Shown here: positions 25,276 to 35,720 of the stretch, piece by piece
Position numbering within the stretch: position 1 is the first letter of the stretch
How the letters are laid out: the number at the start of each line of letters is the position of its first letter
Assembly: GCF_008728515.1 (NCBI RefSeq)
Contig: NC_044989.1
Coordinates: 75,107,754 to 75,171,753 of the forward strand
Source of the DNA: Papio anubis
Lineage: Eukaryota; Chordata; Mammalia; Primates; Cercopithecidae
DNA: 64,000 bases
Direction of reading: 5' to 3'
Translations under genes and position numbers: made by a program
Notes under the pieces: model-generated
Database searches by the model: none
Told to the model about the DNA's origin: nothing
What the model saw: the letters and a program-made list of their open reading frames with translations, nothing else

Positions 25276-26130
25276 GTAAGATGGGCTCTTTGGACACTTT
25301 TGTTGCTTCACTCTTGGGGCTGGGAGGGCCGAGAGGGACTTCTGAGCCACCTGCTGTGGTGGTGGTGGTAGCACTGGAGGATTGTAGAGATGAAGTTCTG
25401 CCTTTCTGGGTGACTGTGTATGTCAGTGTGGGGGCTGGTGAAGAAATATTTAGGGGGTTGGGAGTGCTCTTTATCACTCTGTCTCCCACACACATTGCAC
25501 AGTATCCTTATCCCATCCACAGTGAGAACTCAGGAACTCCCCAGTCTAAAGTGTTGTGATAAAGATCCTTGGAAGAAAGATGCTTGGAGAGTTATTGATG
25601 TAAGGAAACTAGTACAGTCATGTATTGCTTAACAATGGGGATATGTGCTGAGAAATGCTTTATTAGGTGATTTCACTTATGTGTAAACATCATAGAGTGC
25701 ACTTACACAAACCGAGATGGTACAGACTACTACTACACACCTAGGCTGTATGGGACAGTCTGTTACTCCTAGGCCACAAATCTGTATAGCATGCTACTGT
25801 ACTGAATGCTATAGGCAATTGTGACACAGTGATATCTGTGTTATCTAAACTAGGCAATAGTAACTATCGAGCTCTATTATAATCTTGTTACCACCACAGT
25901 ATACACAATCGGTCACTGACTGAAACATTGTTATGGGGCACGTAACTGTGTCTTATAGTGTTGGTTGTCCTGAGTTTCTTTTTCCTAGGCTAGCCAGGAA
26001 GTAATACAAATATTCAACCACGACTTTACCCCAGTGGCAGAGGTCTCTGCCAATGACGCAGGTTTGAGGGGTATGGTGTGAGTTTCAGTTTTAGTGGGAA
26101 ATCAGTATTCACTCCTTGGTCCTTTTCCAG
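25276..26130 (+). other. HK2: HK2 intron 4
   Basis: 855-nt intron, more than a third of it occupied by the MER2/Tigger element at 25615-25950. It also has a GT-rich 'ggtggtggtggta' patch near its start. The remainder shows nothing I recognise. Confidence 0.9.
25615..25950 (+). mobile_element. MER2 (Tigger1-related) non-autonomous DNA transposon
   Basis: Begins 'cagtcatgtattgcttaaca' and ends 'ttatggggcacgtaactg', the terminal inverted repeats of MER2/Tigger1. Inside are 'catcatagagtgcacttaca' and 'acacacctaggctgta'. A TA dinucleotide precedes the left end, as expected for Tc1/mariner insertion. There is no transposase frame. Confidence 0.88.
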
Positions 26131-26226
26131 AGTTTCCTGGTCTCATGGACCAAGGGATTCAAGTCCAGTGGAGTGGAAGGCAGAGACGTTGTGACTTTGA
26201 TCCGGAAGGCCATCCAGCGGAGAGGG
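26131..26226 (+). CDS. HK2: HK2 exon 5 (residues 166-197)
   Basis: 96 nt encoding SFLVSWTKGFKSSGVEGRDV and on to AIQRRG. It includes Thr172 and Lys173 of the glucose pocket. Residue 187 reads Thr, where I recall Ala in human HK2. The counterpart is exon 13, also 96 nt. Confidence 0.98.
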
Positions 26227-26460
26227 GTGAGTGGGGTGGCAGGAGCTTGGGGTCTGTGGGCTTTTCTGGGTCCACCCTGAAGACTCCTTGAATGTCCTTG
26301 ACTCATCATGATCTGCTTTTGTGGAGCTTAAGGAGAGGTTCTCGTTTCCCTGACACAAGTACTCAATAATTTTGCATATGATCCGCTGCTTTGGGGGTTT
26401 TTAGATTATTGCAATGGATAAATAATCTAAGCCTTGGCACAAGAAAAACTCTTTAGTTCT

Positions 26461-26750
26461 TTTTTTTTGAGACGGAGTCTTGCTCTGTCACTCAGGCTGG
26501 AGTACAGTGGCCGGATCTCAGCTCACTGCAAGCTCCTCCTCTCGGGTTCACGCCATTCTCCTGCCTCAGCCTCCCGAGTAGGTGGGACTACAGGCACCCG
26601 CCACTTCGCCCGGCTAGTTTTTTGTATTTTTTAGTAGAGACGGGGTTTCACCGTATTAGCCAGGATGGTCTCGATCTCCTGACCTCATGATCCGCCCGTC
26701 TTGGCCTCCCAAAGTGCTGGGATTACAGGCTTGAGCCACCGCGCCCGGCC
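26461..26750 (-). repeat. AluY (cercopithecoid), full length, perfect duplication
   Basis: Near-consensus reverse AluY with the CTAGTTTTTTG and GGCTTGAGCC variants. The 14-base target duplication 'aactctttagttct' is identical at 26447-26460 and 26751-26764, which implies a young insertion. Confidence 0.96.
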
Positions 26751-26880
26751 AACTCTTTAGTTCTTAACCTGAAGAAGACTTGAATATCATTTCTAAGTAA
26801 GAAAGTTGGAATGATGTTGACATGGGAGTGGAATGGTGCAGAGAGAGAATCAGTTAAAAGTCTTATTACAGGAGGAGTTC

Positions 26881-26945
26881 TGGGGAGGGAAGGGGAAAGA
26901 GTGAGAGGGAGAGGGAGAGAAGGAGGAGGTGGAAGAGGAGGAGTG
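26881..26945 (+). repeat. GA-rich purine tract
   Basis: About 65 bases almost entirely A and G ('gggagagggagagaaggagg' and similar), about 70 bases upstream of the exon 6 acceptor. Confidence 0.85.
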
Positions 26946-27017
26946 ATGTACAGCTGGTGTTAGGAAAGTTGCCCTCTGTGATTTTGAAGGTCAGAGCCCT
27001 CCCTTTTATCTCCACAG

Positions 27018-27117
27018 GACTTTGATATCGACATTGTGGCTGTGGTGAATGACACAGTTGGGACCATGATGACCTGTGGTTATGATGACCACAACTGTGA
27101 GATTGGTCTCATTGTGG
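27018..27117 (+). CDS. HK2: HK2 exon 6 (residues 198-231), catalytic Asp209
   Basis: 100 nt encoding DFDIDIVAVVNDTVGTMMTC and on to GLIVG. Asn208 and Asp209 (catalytic base of the first half) are intact. The counterpart is exon 14, also 100 nt, with the same VVNDTVGTMMTCG motif. Confidence 0.98.
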
Positions 27118-27436
27118 GTGAGTGAATACTGGGCATGAGGGCCCGTGCTGGCCAAGAGATGGGGGTGTGGGCCGGAAAGGGAGAAGGGGCCCATGAGTTG
27201 GTTGTTCCTTTGGTTCATATTTTAAGATAATGGTCCAATCACTTTGGAGAGCTGAACAGGGACTCATGGAGTTGGGGGTGGCAGAAGATTAGACCATGTA
27301 TTGTGATGCCCCCAGAGTCTGCAGTGAGAAATCCCAGCCACCCTGGCCGGGCAGTCTCGGGACAGTAGTGTAAGAGGGAAGAGGGATGGGAAGGGGCTGG
27401 AGCAGGTGTGTGCATAGCCATCCCTTGTTTTGGCAG
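27118..27436 (+). other. HK2: HK2 intron 6
   Basis: Compact 319-nt intron with no interspersed repeat that I recognise. Confidence 0.9.
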
Positions 27437-27620
27437 GCACGGGCAGCAACGCCTGCTACATGGAAGAGATGCGCCACATCGACATGGTGGAAGGTGACGA
27501 GGGGCGGATGTGTATCAATATGGAGTGGGGGGCCTTCGGGGACGATGGCTCGCTCAACGACATTCGCACTGAGTTTGACCAGGAGATTGACATGGGCTCG
27601 CTGAACCCAGGGAAGCAACT
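27437..27620 (+). CDS. HK2: HK2 exon 7 (residues 231-292)
   Basis: 184 nt encoding GTGSNACYMEEMRHIDMVEG, the NMEWGAFGDDG motif and ...LNPGKQL. It contains Asn235, Glu260 and Gln291 of the glucose site. The counterpart is exon 15, also 184 nt. Confidence 0.98.
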
Positions 27621-30097
27621 GTGAGTGGGCCTTTCCTGTGCGAGTGGCTTGGAGGGGGCCTGGAGCTGAGTTTGGGGCTGGTTGGGGCCAGGGGGTTGTT
27701 TCTTTACAGTCTTACATCCCCAGAGGTGGCCAAGGCGGCCACTGGTCATAGGAATGTCTGTGACTATAAATTGCTGAGAGGATCTAAAACAGAGAGCAAG
27801 CGGATACACCAGATTATAGCTAATAATGTGTGTCCTTCACAGGAGTCATTTTAGAAGGTTCTATTCTGAGTGTAAGTGGGTGGCCCTGTTCTTTCTTTCC
27901 ACCTTCTATTTGTAAATTGTCCATGGGGACTGTGAGCCACCTAAGAAAAGTGTTGAGGTGGCCAAGATTGGGGTCTCTGAAAGCTCCTTTCGTAGCTCCA
28001 ACTCCATCACTGCCCAGAGGACAGGCTGACAGCTGGCTGCTCATTGCTGGTCTCTGGGGTCCCAGGGCCTCCTGCTGCAGCTGCAAAGCAGACCCATGGC
28101 CTCGGGAGACATTGGCTGAGGAGCTTCCTTGGCCTCTTTCCCTTGGACATTGGATGGACTGGAGGAGGGGCTTCTAGCATTTTGGATCCTGAATATTGTA
28201 TTCTCCAGCCTGGCCTGCCTTTGTTTTTAGTCGCTTTTATCTCTTACAAAACCTTATTTCACTTTCACAAACATTTGCCAAATGTGTGTGTGAAGGTCTT
28301 GAAACAGGAAGGTCTGAAGCAGTTGCAAAATATTTTGAGCACTACAGATCATCGTTTGTCTTGTGACTGTTGTAGAAAAGCTTTTCGTGTAGATCTCTAC
28401 CTGGAGAGGAAAATTGAACCCTATAAACCAAGTCAGTGGTGGGTAACCTTTTTCTTTCCAGGAGAGTCCTTGCTTTCTCAAAGCATGGTTTATTTATCTA
28501 AGTCACAAGCTTCTTTCACATGTTGAAATGAGTCCTTTACTCGGACTTTCTGAGGAACATACTGGTTGTGTCTGCCACGGCTGATGAGAGGTTTATGAGC
28601 TGAAAAGTCACTCAGTGTCTGCCTCCGCGAATGAGGCACACCCAAGTCATTCCGAGGAACTATAGGCCCTTTCAAGTGTCAACAGACAAATTTGCCAGCC
28701 AGACCATGACAACACACCCCCGGCTTATCCTCAGACACCCACCAAATTGTCATCCATGGCTGCCCTGAAGTCACCGTAGACCATTTTTTTGCCCTCTGTA
28801 ATGTACTTCCAAGTAAGTATCTTCCAAATGTTGACTGGAACAAAGTGTTTTTAAAAACTAGAATAAAAACTTATAAAAAAATCACCCATTATAAAAAACC
28901 ACCCACACTTGGGAGCCCCACCGGGCCCAACGCACCCCCCACCTCACTCCCCCCAGCTCCCGTAGAACCAGCTGTGCGGGAGAAGATGTTGGGGCAGACA
29001 TGGAGTTCCTTACTGTTGAAGCCAGGCTCGCATCCACGCTGGTTTCCTTCTCCTGAAGTTCTGCCTGTGTGGGTGCACTAACATTTAAAATGCGCGCTGT
29101 CATCTTCGCAATTTTGCCGGCTCTCAGCTAGCCGCCATGCTGCTGTACTTGGCCCTGGGTCTTGAGCAGGCTACTTCCTGGAGGCCTGGGTTTCCTCTCC
29201 GAAAGGTAACCTTGGAATCCCTTTCACATCTCAGGCCTGGGCCCCCTCCTCGCTGGGGCTCATCCTAGTTAGTGGCAGCAGGCCCAGGTGCCTTCTCTAA
29301 GACAGGTTCTTTCTCAAACACCCAGAAATGGGCCTTTTGCCAAAAAGAATCACCAGGGCTTGGTTTCCTCTCAGTTCTAGCCAGAAAGTCCAATTACCAA
29401 AGAAAACAGTGCCACCTAGTGTTGAAAAATTAAATCACCCGACAGCGCTACCGGTTTGGGGGCCGGCCCCTGCCTTTCTAAAACATGCCTTTATCTTGTC
29501 ACCTGCCTGTTCAGAAGCGTGTTTCACTCCCACACCCCTGAGACCTGTCATTTGGAGCTCTTAGCCCAATGCGGATTTCTCTGTCCCAACCTGCCTTTAT
29601 AATGTTGCCCCATCATCCCCTGGCCCGGGTGGTTTTCACACCCTTTTCCTTGGAGCCCATGAACATCTTGCAGGGGTGGACAGTATGAGTTGATGAATTT
29701 CTAGGCCTGTGCCACATATTTAATCAGATTGCCATTTTCTCTTGTAAATAAATATTGGGCTATGTGAGATTTTAATTTTAAAAATTATTTCCTGGCTAGA
29801 GAAGATTTTTAAAGATTACCACCCTATGCATAACTTTACTTAAATACAGGCTGTTCCAGAATGTTCCATACTCCCTGGGTGTTTCATTTGGCTGTTTAAG
29901 GCTCATTTATTCTTCTCCATAGGTCAAGGCCCACCAGCCTGCAGGGACAGCCCAAGTCAGCCACCCTGAGCTGTCACCTCTCCACATATCTTACTCCTGG
30001 GCCATGCAGCACACATTAACCCTTAGTTGTAAAGTTTCACATGTGCACATCTTGCTTCAACAGGGACTTTATGTTTTTGGTTTGTATCTTCCGGCAG
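27621..30097 (+). other. HK2: HK2 intron 7
   Basis: 2.5-kb intron. I recognise no young interspersed repeat, which makes it unusually clean for this locus. It has an A-rich then C-rich patch at about 28845-28970. No splice signals that I can support for an extra exon. Confidence 0.85.
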
Positions 30098-30253
30098 GTT
30101 TGAGAAGATGATCAGTGGGATGTACATGGGGGAGCTGGTGAGGCTTATCCTGGTGAAGATGGCCAAGGAGGAGCTGCTCTTTGGGGGGAAGCTCAGCCCA
30201 GAGCTCCTCAACACCGGTCGCTTTGAGACCAAAGACATCTCAGATATCGAAGG
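30098..30253 (+). CDS. HK2: HK2 exon 8 (residues 292-344)
   Basis: 156 nt encoding [20 protein letters not shown] through RFETKDISDIEG. Glu294 completes the glucose pocket. The counterpart is exon 16, also 156 nt. Confidence 0.98.
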
Positions 30254-31592
30254 GTGAGCGTCTGGCCAGCCCCCTCTATTCACTGGGTCACCACAAGAGT
30301 GGACGGGTAGTTGGGGAATGAGGAGGGGGCACTACCTTTTGACTCTTCAAGTGTAGACTGCAAGAGGGTCTCACACGACATGGACCATGGCAGGCCTATG
30401 GCTTCACTTCACTTACCAGTCTCCACTCTTGTCGATTTCGAGTGTGATTGCTACCAGTGACGCATGGTGCTGGAAACGGTGGTTGGCCTCCATATGCAGG
30501 GACTTGGGCTGTTGCACTGGGTTTAAAGCTGTAGGATCCCAGAGGGCCCCTGAACGACTTCCCTGCATCTGCCTCCTTTTCCTTCTCCTGAAGCTCTGAC
30601 ATCTGATTCCCTATTGGCAATTCTCAAAAAGGACTCTATCATGACCCCTGCTTCATAATAGAAAGCTAGGTCTTTGGATGGGCCAGAGATATAGCTACCC
30701 AATTAATTCTAATAAGCAGAGCTGGGGCCTGCATTTTCACAGCCCAGCAGGGGCGAGAGTGAGGATGGCTTAATTTTTTTTTTTTTTTTTTTGTTAACAA
30801 TATCCCAAGAGTTGGGCGGGCCTCGTTTGCTGTTCTTGAGATTTCCACTTGTAGATTGAAGAAGTCCTGGTGTTTCAGGGACCAGATGGTGGAGAGGAGG
30901 TGTCTTTGGAGCCAAATGGAGCAGTGGAACAGTTCGAATGACTTTGTTTTAAGGGGAAACTCTTGAAGGAATGGGGCCTACTTTTTGCTATACCCCAAGG
31001 TGATGCAAGTACCCCCAGGTGATACAAGATTTAGTTCCCTTGAGAAGGGTGCTAAGGTTATAGCACTAGCCCCTTACCAACTGTCTTTAGACACAAGCTA
31101 AAGCAGTGCCAAGTCCATGGTGAAATGCAATAGACTCCGACTGCTTTAGAGAGAGAAACCAGGTGGGCATCACAGCAGGGTTCACATGTAGAGAGTGGCT
31201 GACAGCAGAGACACTGTCTGTCTCTTCTAACACAAGCAAATGTAACACAAACTCTCACACAACTCGGTGGTAAAGAACCAAGAACAGGGCCTTGTTTTTA
31301 CACAGCACATGCATAAGAAATACTTGTTTTTGTCAACTCCCTGTGTCTCTGTGTGTGCGTGTGCGTGTGTGTGGGGCCTCTGGGAGAGGAGCCTCAGGGT
31401 GGCTGTACTGTATTTTGCACCCTCTTCCTCCTCCTCCTGCCCCGCACAGGTGGACTGAGCAATGCAGAGGGATTCTGTCCCCACTGGGCAGTGAATTTGC
31501 TGGAGCTAAAGGGCTTCCTTACCACCCCCCAACACACACGCTGGCCACAGTGGGTCAGACATGGGCCCACATGCCGTCTTTCTGTTTCCCAG
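30254..31592 (+). other. HK2: HK2 intron 8
   Basis: 1.3-kb intron with a T run at about 30774-30792, a GT/GC alternating patch at about 31349-31372 and a duplicated 'ccccaggtgat' motif at about 30995-31023. Otherwise unremarkable. Confidence 0.88.
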
Positions 31593-31826
31593 GGAGAAGG
31601 ATGGCATCCGGAAGGCCCGTGAGGTCCTGATGCGGTTGGGCCTGGACCCGACTCAGGAGGACTGCGTGGCCACTCACCGGATCTGCCAGATTGTGTCCAC
31701 ACGCTCCGCCAGCCTGTGCGCAGCCACCCTGGCCGCCGTGCTGCAGCGCATCAAGGAGAACAAAGGCGAGGAGCGGCTGCGCTCTACTATTGGGGTCGAC
31801 GGCTCCGTCTACAAGAAGCACCCCCA
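31593..31826 (+). CDS. HK2: HK2 exon 9 (residues 344-422)
   Basis: 234 nt encoding EKDGIRKAREVLMRLGLDPT through STIGVDGSVYKKHP. It carries the adenosine-side motif IGVDGS and the start of the connecting region. The counterpart is exon 17, also 234 nt. Confidence 0.98.
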
Positions 31827-33168
31827 GTGAGTCAGTGTGCAGGGCCTGGAGACGCAGAGTTCCTGGAGCACCTGGGGCTGAGTGACTCCTCATGCCAGCT
31901 CCATTTTGCATTTCAGGGGCGGTGTGGCGGGACCATGGAGCTGAGGGTCTTGGAATAAAAGTTCCCGCCTGGGCAAGGGGGAATGGGAGGGAGTCGTATC
32001 TGGCGTGGGTGGAGGTGATTTCTGAAGGCTACCAATGGCTCGGGCTCTCCGCAGAGCTCCTCTGGCTGCTGGGCACTCTCTTTGCCATCCTCTTTTTTAT
32101 GCGTTATTGTTCCTGTCTTTACTCTTAGAATTCTTGGTGATTCCTGCAGGTGCTATGTCCTCTGCCAGGGGCCACCCCAGCCCAGTGGGGGTTACCAGCT
32201 TCTCTGGCTGACCTTGGTATTAAATCGATCCTGCCCTGTCCACATTTTGATCCCTCAGGTCATAGGTACCAGAATGTTCACATTTCAGCTGAGACCTAGA
32301 AGATGTCTCTCTTTTGTGCCCTACTTATTTCCCCATCATTTTCACCTAATAAGAATGCCAGGTCAATGTGCCTTCGTTTTCTTAACTGGTTGGTGCAGGA
32401 GGACTCAGCCCTGAGATTCCCTGTTCCTACTCAGTGATGCAAAAACTTGAGTGTGCACGTGAGTCACGTGGGGACCTTGTTAGGAGGCAGATTCTGATCG
32501 GAAGGTCTGGGGTGAGCCTGAGATCCCGCATCTCTCTCAGCCCCCAGTGAGGCTGCAGCCCACAGATCACACTTGGAGTAGGAAGGCCCTGGAGACCATG
32601 ACTCCAAGTGGCCACTACCCAGAGAGTTCCTGGCTGAACACAGCCATTGTCTTTAGCTGTGCAGACACCTTTGGGATCGTTGGCAGAAACTGGCGAAAGA
32701 GAATCTGAAGTCCAGAAGAGCATCTCTAGCTTTTAATTTTGGGTCTTTGCCAGACAGCAGCTAGTGAAATAGTGATGGAACAAGACAAGTAGGTGGCATC
32801 AGAACCACCTCATACCACAGGGCTGCTCCAGCAAAGAGGCTGATGGTACCATGTTGGGCAGAGGAGCAGTGGCCAGGGGGCCTTCTTCAGTGAGGAAGAG
32901 GAGGTCTTGTGTGACTGCATGTAGGGGACAGTGGCTTATTAGAAGGTCTTTTCAGTGGTGGGGGTGAACCAATCCCAGTGGTCATAGTTGATATGTTCTT
33001 CTAGTGGTTCCTAACTTTGGAGAGTGGAGAGAGGATATTTAGGGCGGCACCCACTCCTGCAGGTGCTTTTTGGCATTTGGGCTAAGGCGGTGGGCAACTG
33101 TCTGACCATTTGCACCATTGACCCTAACCATGGACACCTGTCTCTTTATCCGCCCTGGGGAACTACAG
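31827..33168 (+). other. HK2: HK2 intron 9
   Basis: 1.3-kb intron. A hAT-type fragment lies at about 32430-32600 ('aaacttgagtgtgcacgtga', 'ggtctggggtgagcctgag'). The rest looks unique. Confidence 0.85.
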
Positions 33169-33473
33169 TTTTGCTAAGTGTCTACATAAGACCGTGCGGC
33201 GGCTGGTGCCCGACTGTGATGTCCGCTTCCTCCGCTCTGAGGATGGCAGTGGCAAAGGTGCAGCCATGGTGACAGCAGTGGCTTACCGGCTGGCCGATCA
33301 ACACCGTGCCCGCCAGAAGACACTGGAGCCTCTGCAGCTGAGCCATGACCAGCTGTTGGAGGTCAAGAGAAGAATGAAGGTGGAAATGGAGCGAGGTCTA
33401 AGCAAGGAGACTCATGCCATTGCCCCCGTCAAGATGCTGCCCACCTACGTGTGTGCCACCCCTGATGGCACAG
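33169..33473 (+). CDS. HK2: HK2 exon 10 (residues 422-524), joins the two halves
   Basis: 305 nt. It encodes the end of the first hexokinase half (HFAKCLHKTVRRLVP, then SEDGSGKGAAMVTAVAYR), the linker helix (QKTLEPLQLSHDQLLEVKRR) and the start of the second half (MERGLSKETHAIAPVKMLPT, PDGT). It equals a domain-end exon fused to an exon-2-like domain start. Relative to the human protein as I recall it, four residues differ: 426 Cys for Arg, 437 Asp for Gly, 476 Pro for His and 506 Ile for Ser. Arg497, a human variant site, is Arg here. The frame is intact and both splice sites are canonical. Confidence 0.97.
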
Positions 33474-33902
33474 GTATGCGGCAGGGTTGCCACCTGGCTC
33501 ACATGGTGGGCCTTTGTCCTAGTGTTGATGCCCTGGGAGGACTCCCTTAGCATTAGCATTGGACATTTGAACCAGAACACATTTCTTCAGCTGTATTACT
33601 AGGGAGTTCTGATCTTTGATAAACTCAGACAAGGTGCTCCTCTGCAAACAGTAATAATTGCCAATACTTATTCAATACTTACTGTGTGTCGAAGCACTTT
33701 ATGTGTATGAATTCATTTAATCTTTGTTAACTTAAAAAATATTAGCAGTTACTTTTATGTATTGACCTGTGTTTGACAGAAAACTGAGGCGCAGAGAAGT
33801 TAAGACAGCTGCCTAAATTCACGCAACTAGAAAATGTCAGAGCTGGGATTCAAACCCAGGAATTCAGGTTCTAGAATCTGCTCCTGCAATCACCACGTTG
33901 GT

Positions 33903-34122
33903 CTGAGTCAGGGTTGGCAAACTATGGCCCATGGTCTGAATGTGGCCCACCACCTGTTTTTGTACATAAGGTTTTATTATTACACAGCCATGCCCATCTT
34001 ACTGTTGTTTTACACTGTCTTGGCAAAGTTGAGTGGCGGCAGCAAAGACTGCGTGACCCACAGAGCCTGAACTGTTTGCTGTCCAGGCCTTTACAGAAGA
34101 AGATTTCTGACCCCTGCTGTAA
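33903..34122 (+). repeat. hAT-Charlie-type non-autonomous element
   Basis: Runs from 'cagggttggcaaactatggc' to 'gatttctgacccctgctg', with 'cacctgtttttgtacataag' and 'ttacacagccatgcccatc' inside. These are typical of a widespread mammalian hAT MITE. A second shorter relative is visible at about 42883-42945. Confidence 0.75.
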
Positions 34123-34179
34123 CTCTTGTACCCTCAGAAATGGTGGTCTTATTCCAATTCAGAGAAGATAGTCGATGAG

Positions 34180-34420
34180 CAGGCCAGCATAGCACAGTTG
34201 GTAGAGGTTCCAGAGACAGAGACTGGGATTTGGTCCCTGCTCTACCCTGTCCTGGTTGTATGGCCCTGGGCAAGTGATTTAACCTATCAGCCGGATCCCA
34301 ATCATCCTTAAGAGAGGAATGCAGTGTCTTCCTCTCAGGGCTTCCTAAGGATTGAATCAGGACTGTGTGTGAGGCACGTGGCACATTGTAATTGTCCAAC
34401 AAGGGAGGGTTTTCTCATTT
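34180..34420 (+). repeat. MIR element
   Basis: Has MIR landmarks such as 'gcacagttggtagaggttcc', 'ggccctgggcaagtgattta' and 'taaggattgaatcaggactg'. Confidence 0.75.
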
Positions 34421-34604
34421 TAAAAGATTTCCCTTCAGCTTCCTTCAGGGAGCTGGACTCTTCTGTTCCTTCTGTATTCTAGAATGTAATATAAGCTGGC
34501 ATTTGATGGAACGGGAATGGTGTATTTGGATAGTTTTAAGTGTACTGTCTCAGCATTCCCCATGTTCTGTCCCAACTTATGACCTCCCTGGGCTTACTTT
34601 CCAG

Positions 34605-34753
34605 AGAAAGGGGACTTCTTGGCCTTGGACCTTGGAGGAACAAATTTCCGGGTCCTGCTGGTGCGTGTTCGGAACGGGAAGTGGGGTGGAGTGGAGATGC
34701 ACAACAAGATCTACGCCATCCCGCAGGAGGTCATGCATGGTACCGGGGACGAG
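34605..34753 (+). CDS. HK2: HK2 exon 11 (residues 524-573)
   Basis: 149 nt encoding EKGDFLALDLGGTNFRVLLV and on to QEVMHGTGDE. It holds the phosphate-1 loop of the second half, with Asp532. It mirrors exon 3 in length and motif. Confidence 0.98.
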
Positions 34754-35013
34754 GTGAGCAGGGCGACGCCTCCAGGAGGGGGCCCCTGGTGGATGTCACC
34801 TCTTGCCTTCGAGGACAGTGCTTTCTCTGCTTGTCTGTGACCCTGGGGAGGGCTAGTTGGACCCAGGGCTCCAGCCTGGTCTTGACTCAGGTTTGTGCCT
34901 GAGCTTGCATTTCTTCTGGGTGGAAAGAAACATTGAGGTCTTGTGCGGGCCCTGCTGAGGGGAGCCTGCCCTGCCCAGGGCCCCTCCCTCAGTGTCCTAA
35001 CTTCTCCCTGCAG
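34754..35013 (+). other. HK2: HK2 intron 11
   Basis: Short 260-nt intron with no repeat recognised. Confidence 0.9.
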
Positions 35014-35133
35014 CTCTTTGACCACATTGTCCAGTGCATCGCGGACTTCCTTGAGTACATGGGCATGAAGGGCGTGTCCCTGCCTCTGGGTTTTACCTTC
35101 TCCTTCCCCTGCCAGCAGAACAGCCTGGACGAG
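35014..35133 (+). CDS. HK2: HK2 exon 12 (residues 574-613)
   Basis: 120 nt encoding LFDHIVQCIADFLEYMGMKG and GFTFSFPCQQNSLDE. Ser603 is the glucose-site serine of the second half. It mirrors exon 4. Confidence 0.98.
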
Positions 35134-35370
35134 GTAATAACACCTTCCTGGAGGGCTCCCCTGAGGGCTTTATTGACTCTAAACCAGCCAGGTATGGAGC
35201 AGGGGAGAAAGTTGAGCTAAGACTAAGGAAAGAAGGACGTGAGTGACTAGTAGTGGGGAGGGACCCCTCGATGGGAACGAGTAGGTTGAGGCTGGTGGAG
35301 GTTAAGTAGGTGAGCTCCGCTGTGACAGCCTTTGGGGCAATGATGATGATGTTACTCAATGTTAACAACT

Positions 35371-35488
35371 GCCCGGCATGGTGACTCACACCTGTAATCT
35401 CAGCACTTTGGGAGGCTGAGACAGGAGGATTGCTTGAGGCCAGGATTTCAAGACCAGCCTAGGCAACATAGGAAGACCCCATCCCTAT
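35371..35488 (+). repeat. Alu left monomer (FLAM-like)
   Basis: Starts 'gcccggcatggtgactcaca' and stops after 'aggaagaccccatccctatg', so only the left arm is present. Confidence 0.8.
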
Positions 35489-35499
35489 GGAATATATCA

Positions 35500-35720
35500 T
35501 TTTTAAGCACTTACTTTATGCCAGGTACTATGTTGGACTTCTTACGTGCATTATCTCATTTAACCCTCACAGCAACCATATAAGAGACGTGTTTGAATAC
35601 CCATTCTACAGAAAGGAAAATAAGCCCTACAGAGGTGCTGGCTATCTTGCCCCAGGTCATAATAGCTTGGGACTGGCCAAGCCAAGATTTGGATTCTGGG
35701 TTCCTGATGCCTGAGGCTGT
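35500..35720 (+). repeat. MIR element
   Basis: Landmarks are 'cttactttatgccaggtact', 'cattatctcatttaaccctc' and 'gccccaggtcataatagc'. Confidence 0.78.

Larger units (their letters stand above)
26227..27017 (+). other. HK2: HK2 intron 5
   Basis: 791-nt intron containing a young AluY (26461-26750) and a purine-rich tract (26881-26945) close to the exon 6 acceptor. Nothing else is recognised. Confidence 0.9.
33474..34604 (+). other. HK2: HK2 intron 10
   Basis: 1.1-kb intron with a MIR-like stretch (about 33660-33900), a hAT-type element (about 33900-34122) and a second MIR (about 34180-34420). Confidence 0.88.

Noticed and set aside
28044..28526. 160-codon forward open frame in HK2 intron 7
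   Set aside because: No homology I recognise and no join to HK2 exons in frame with splice signals.
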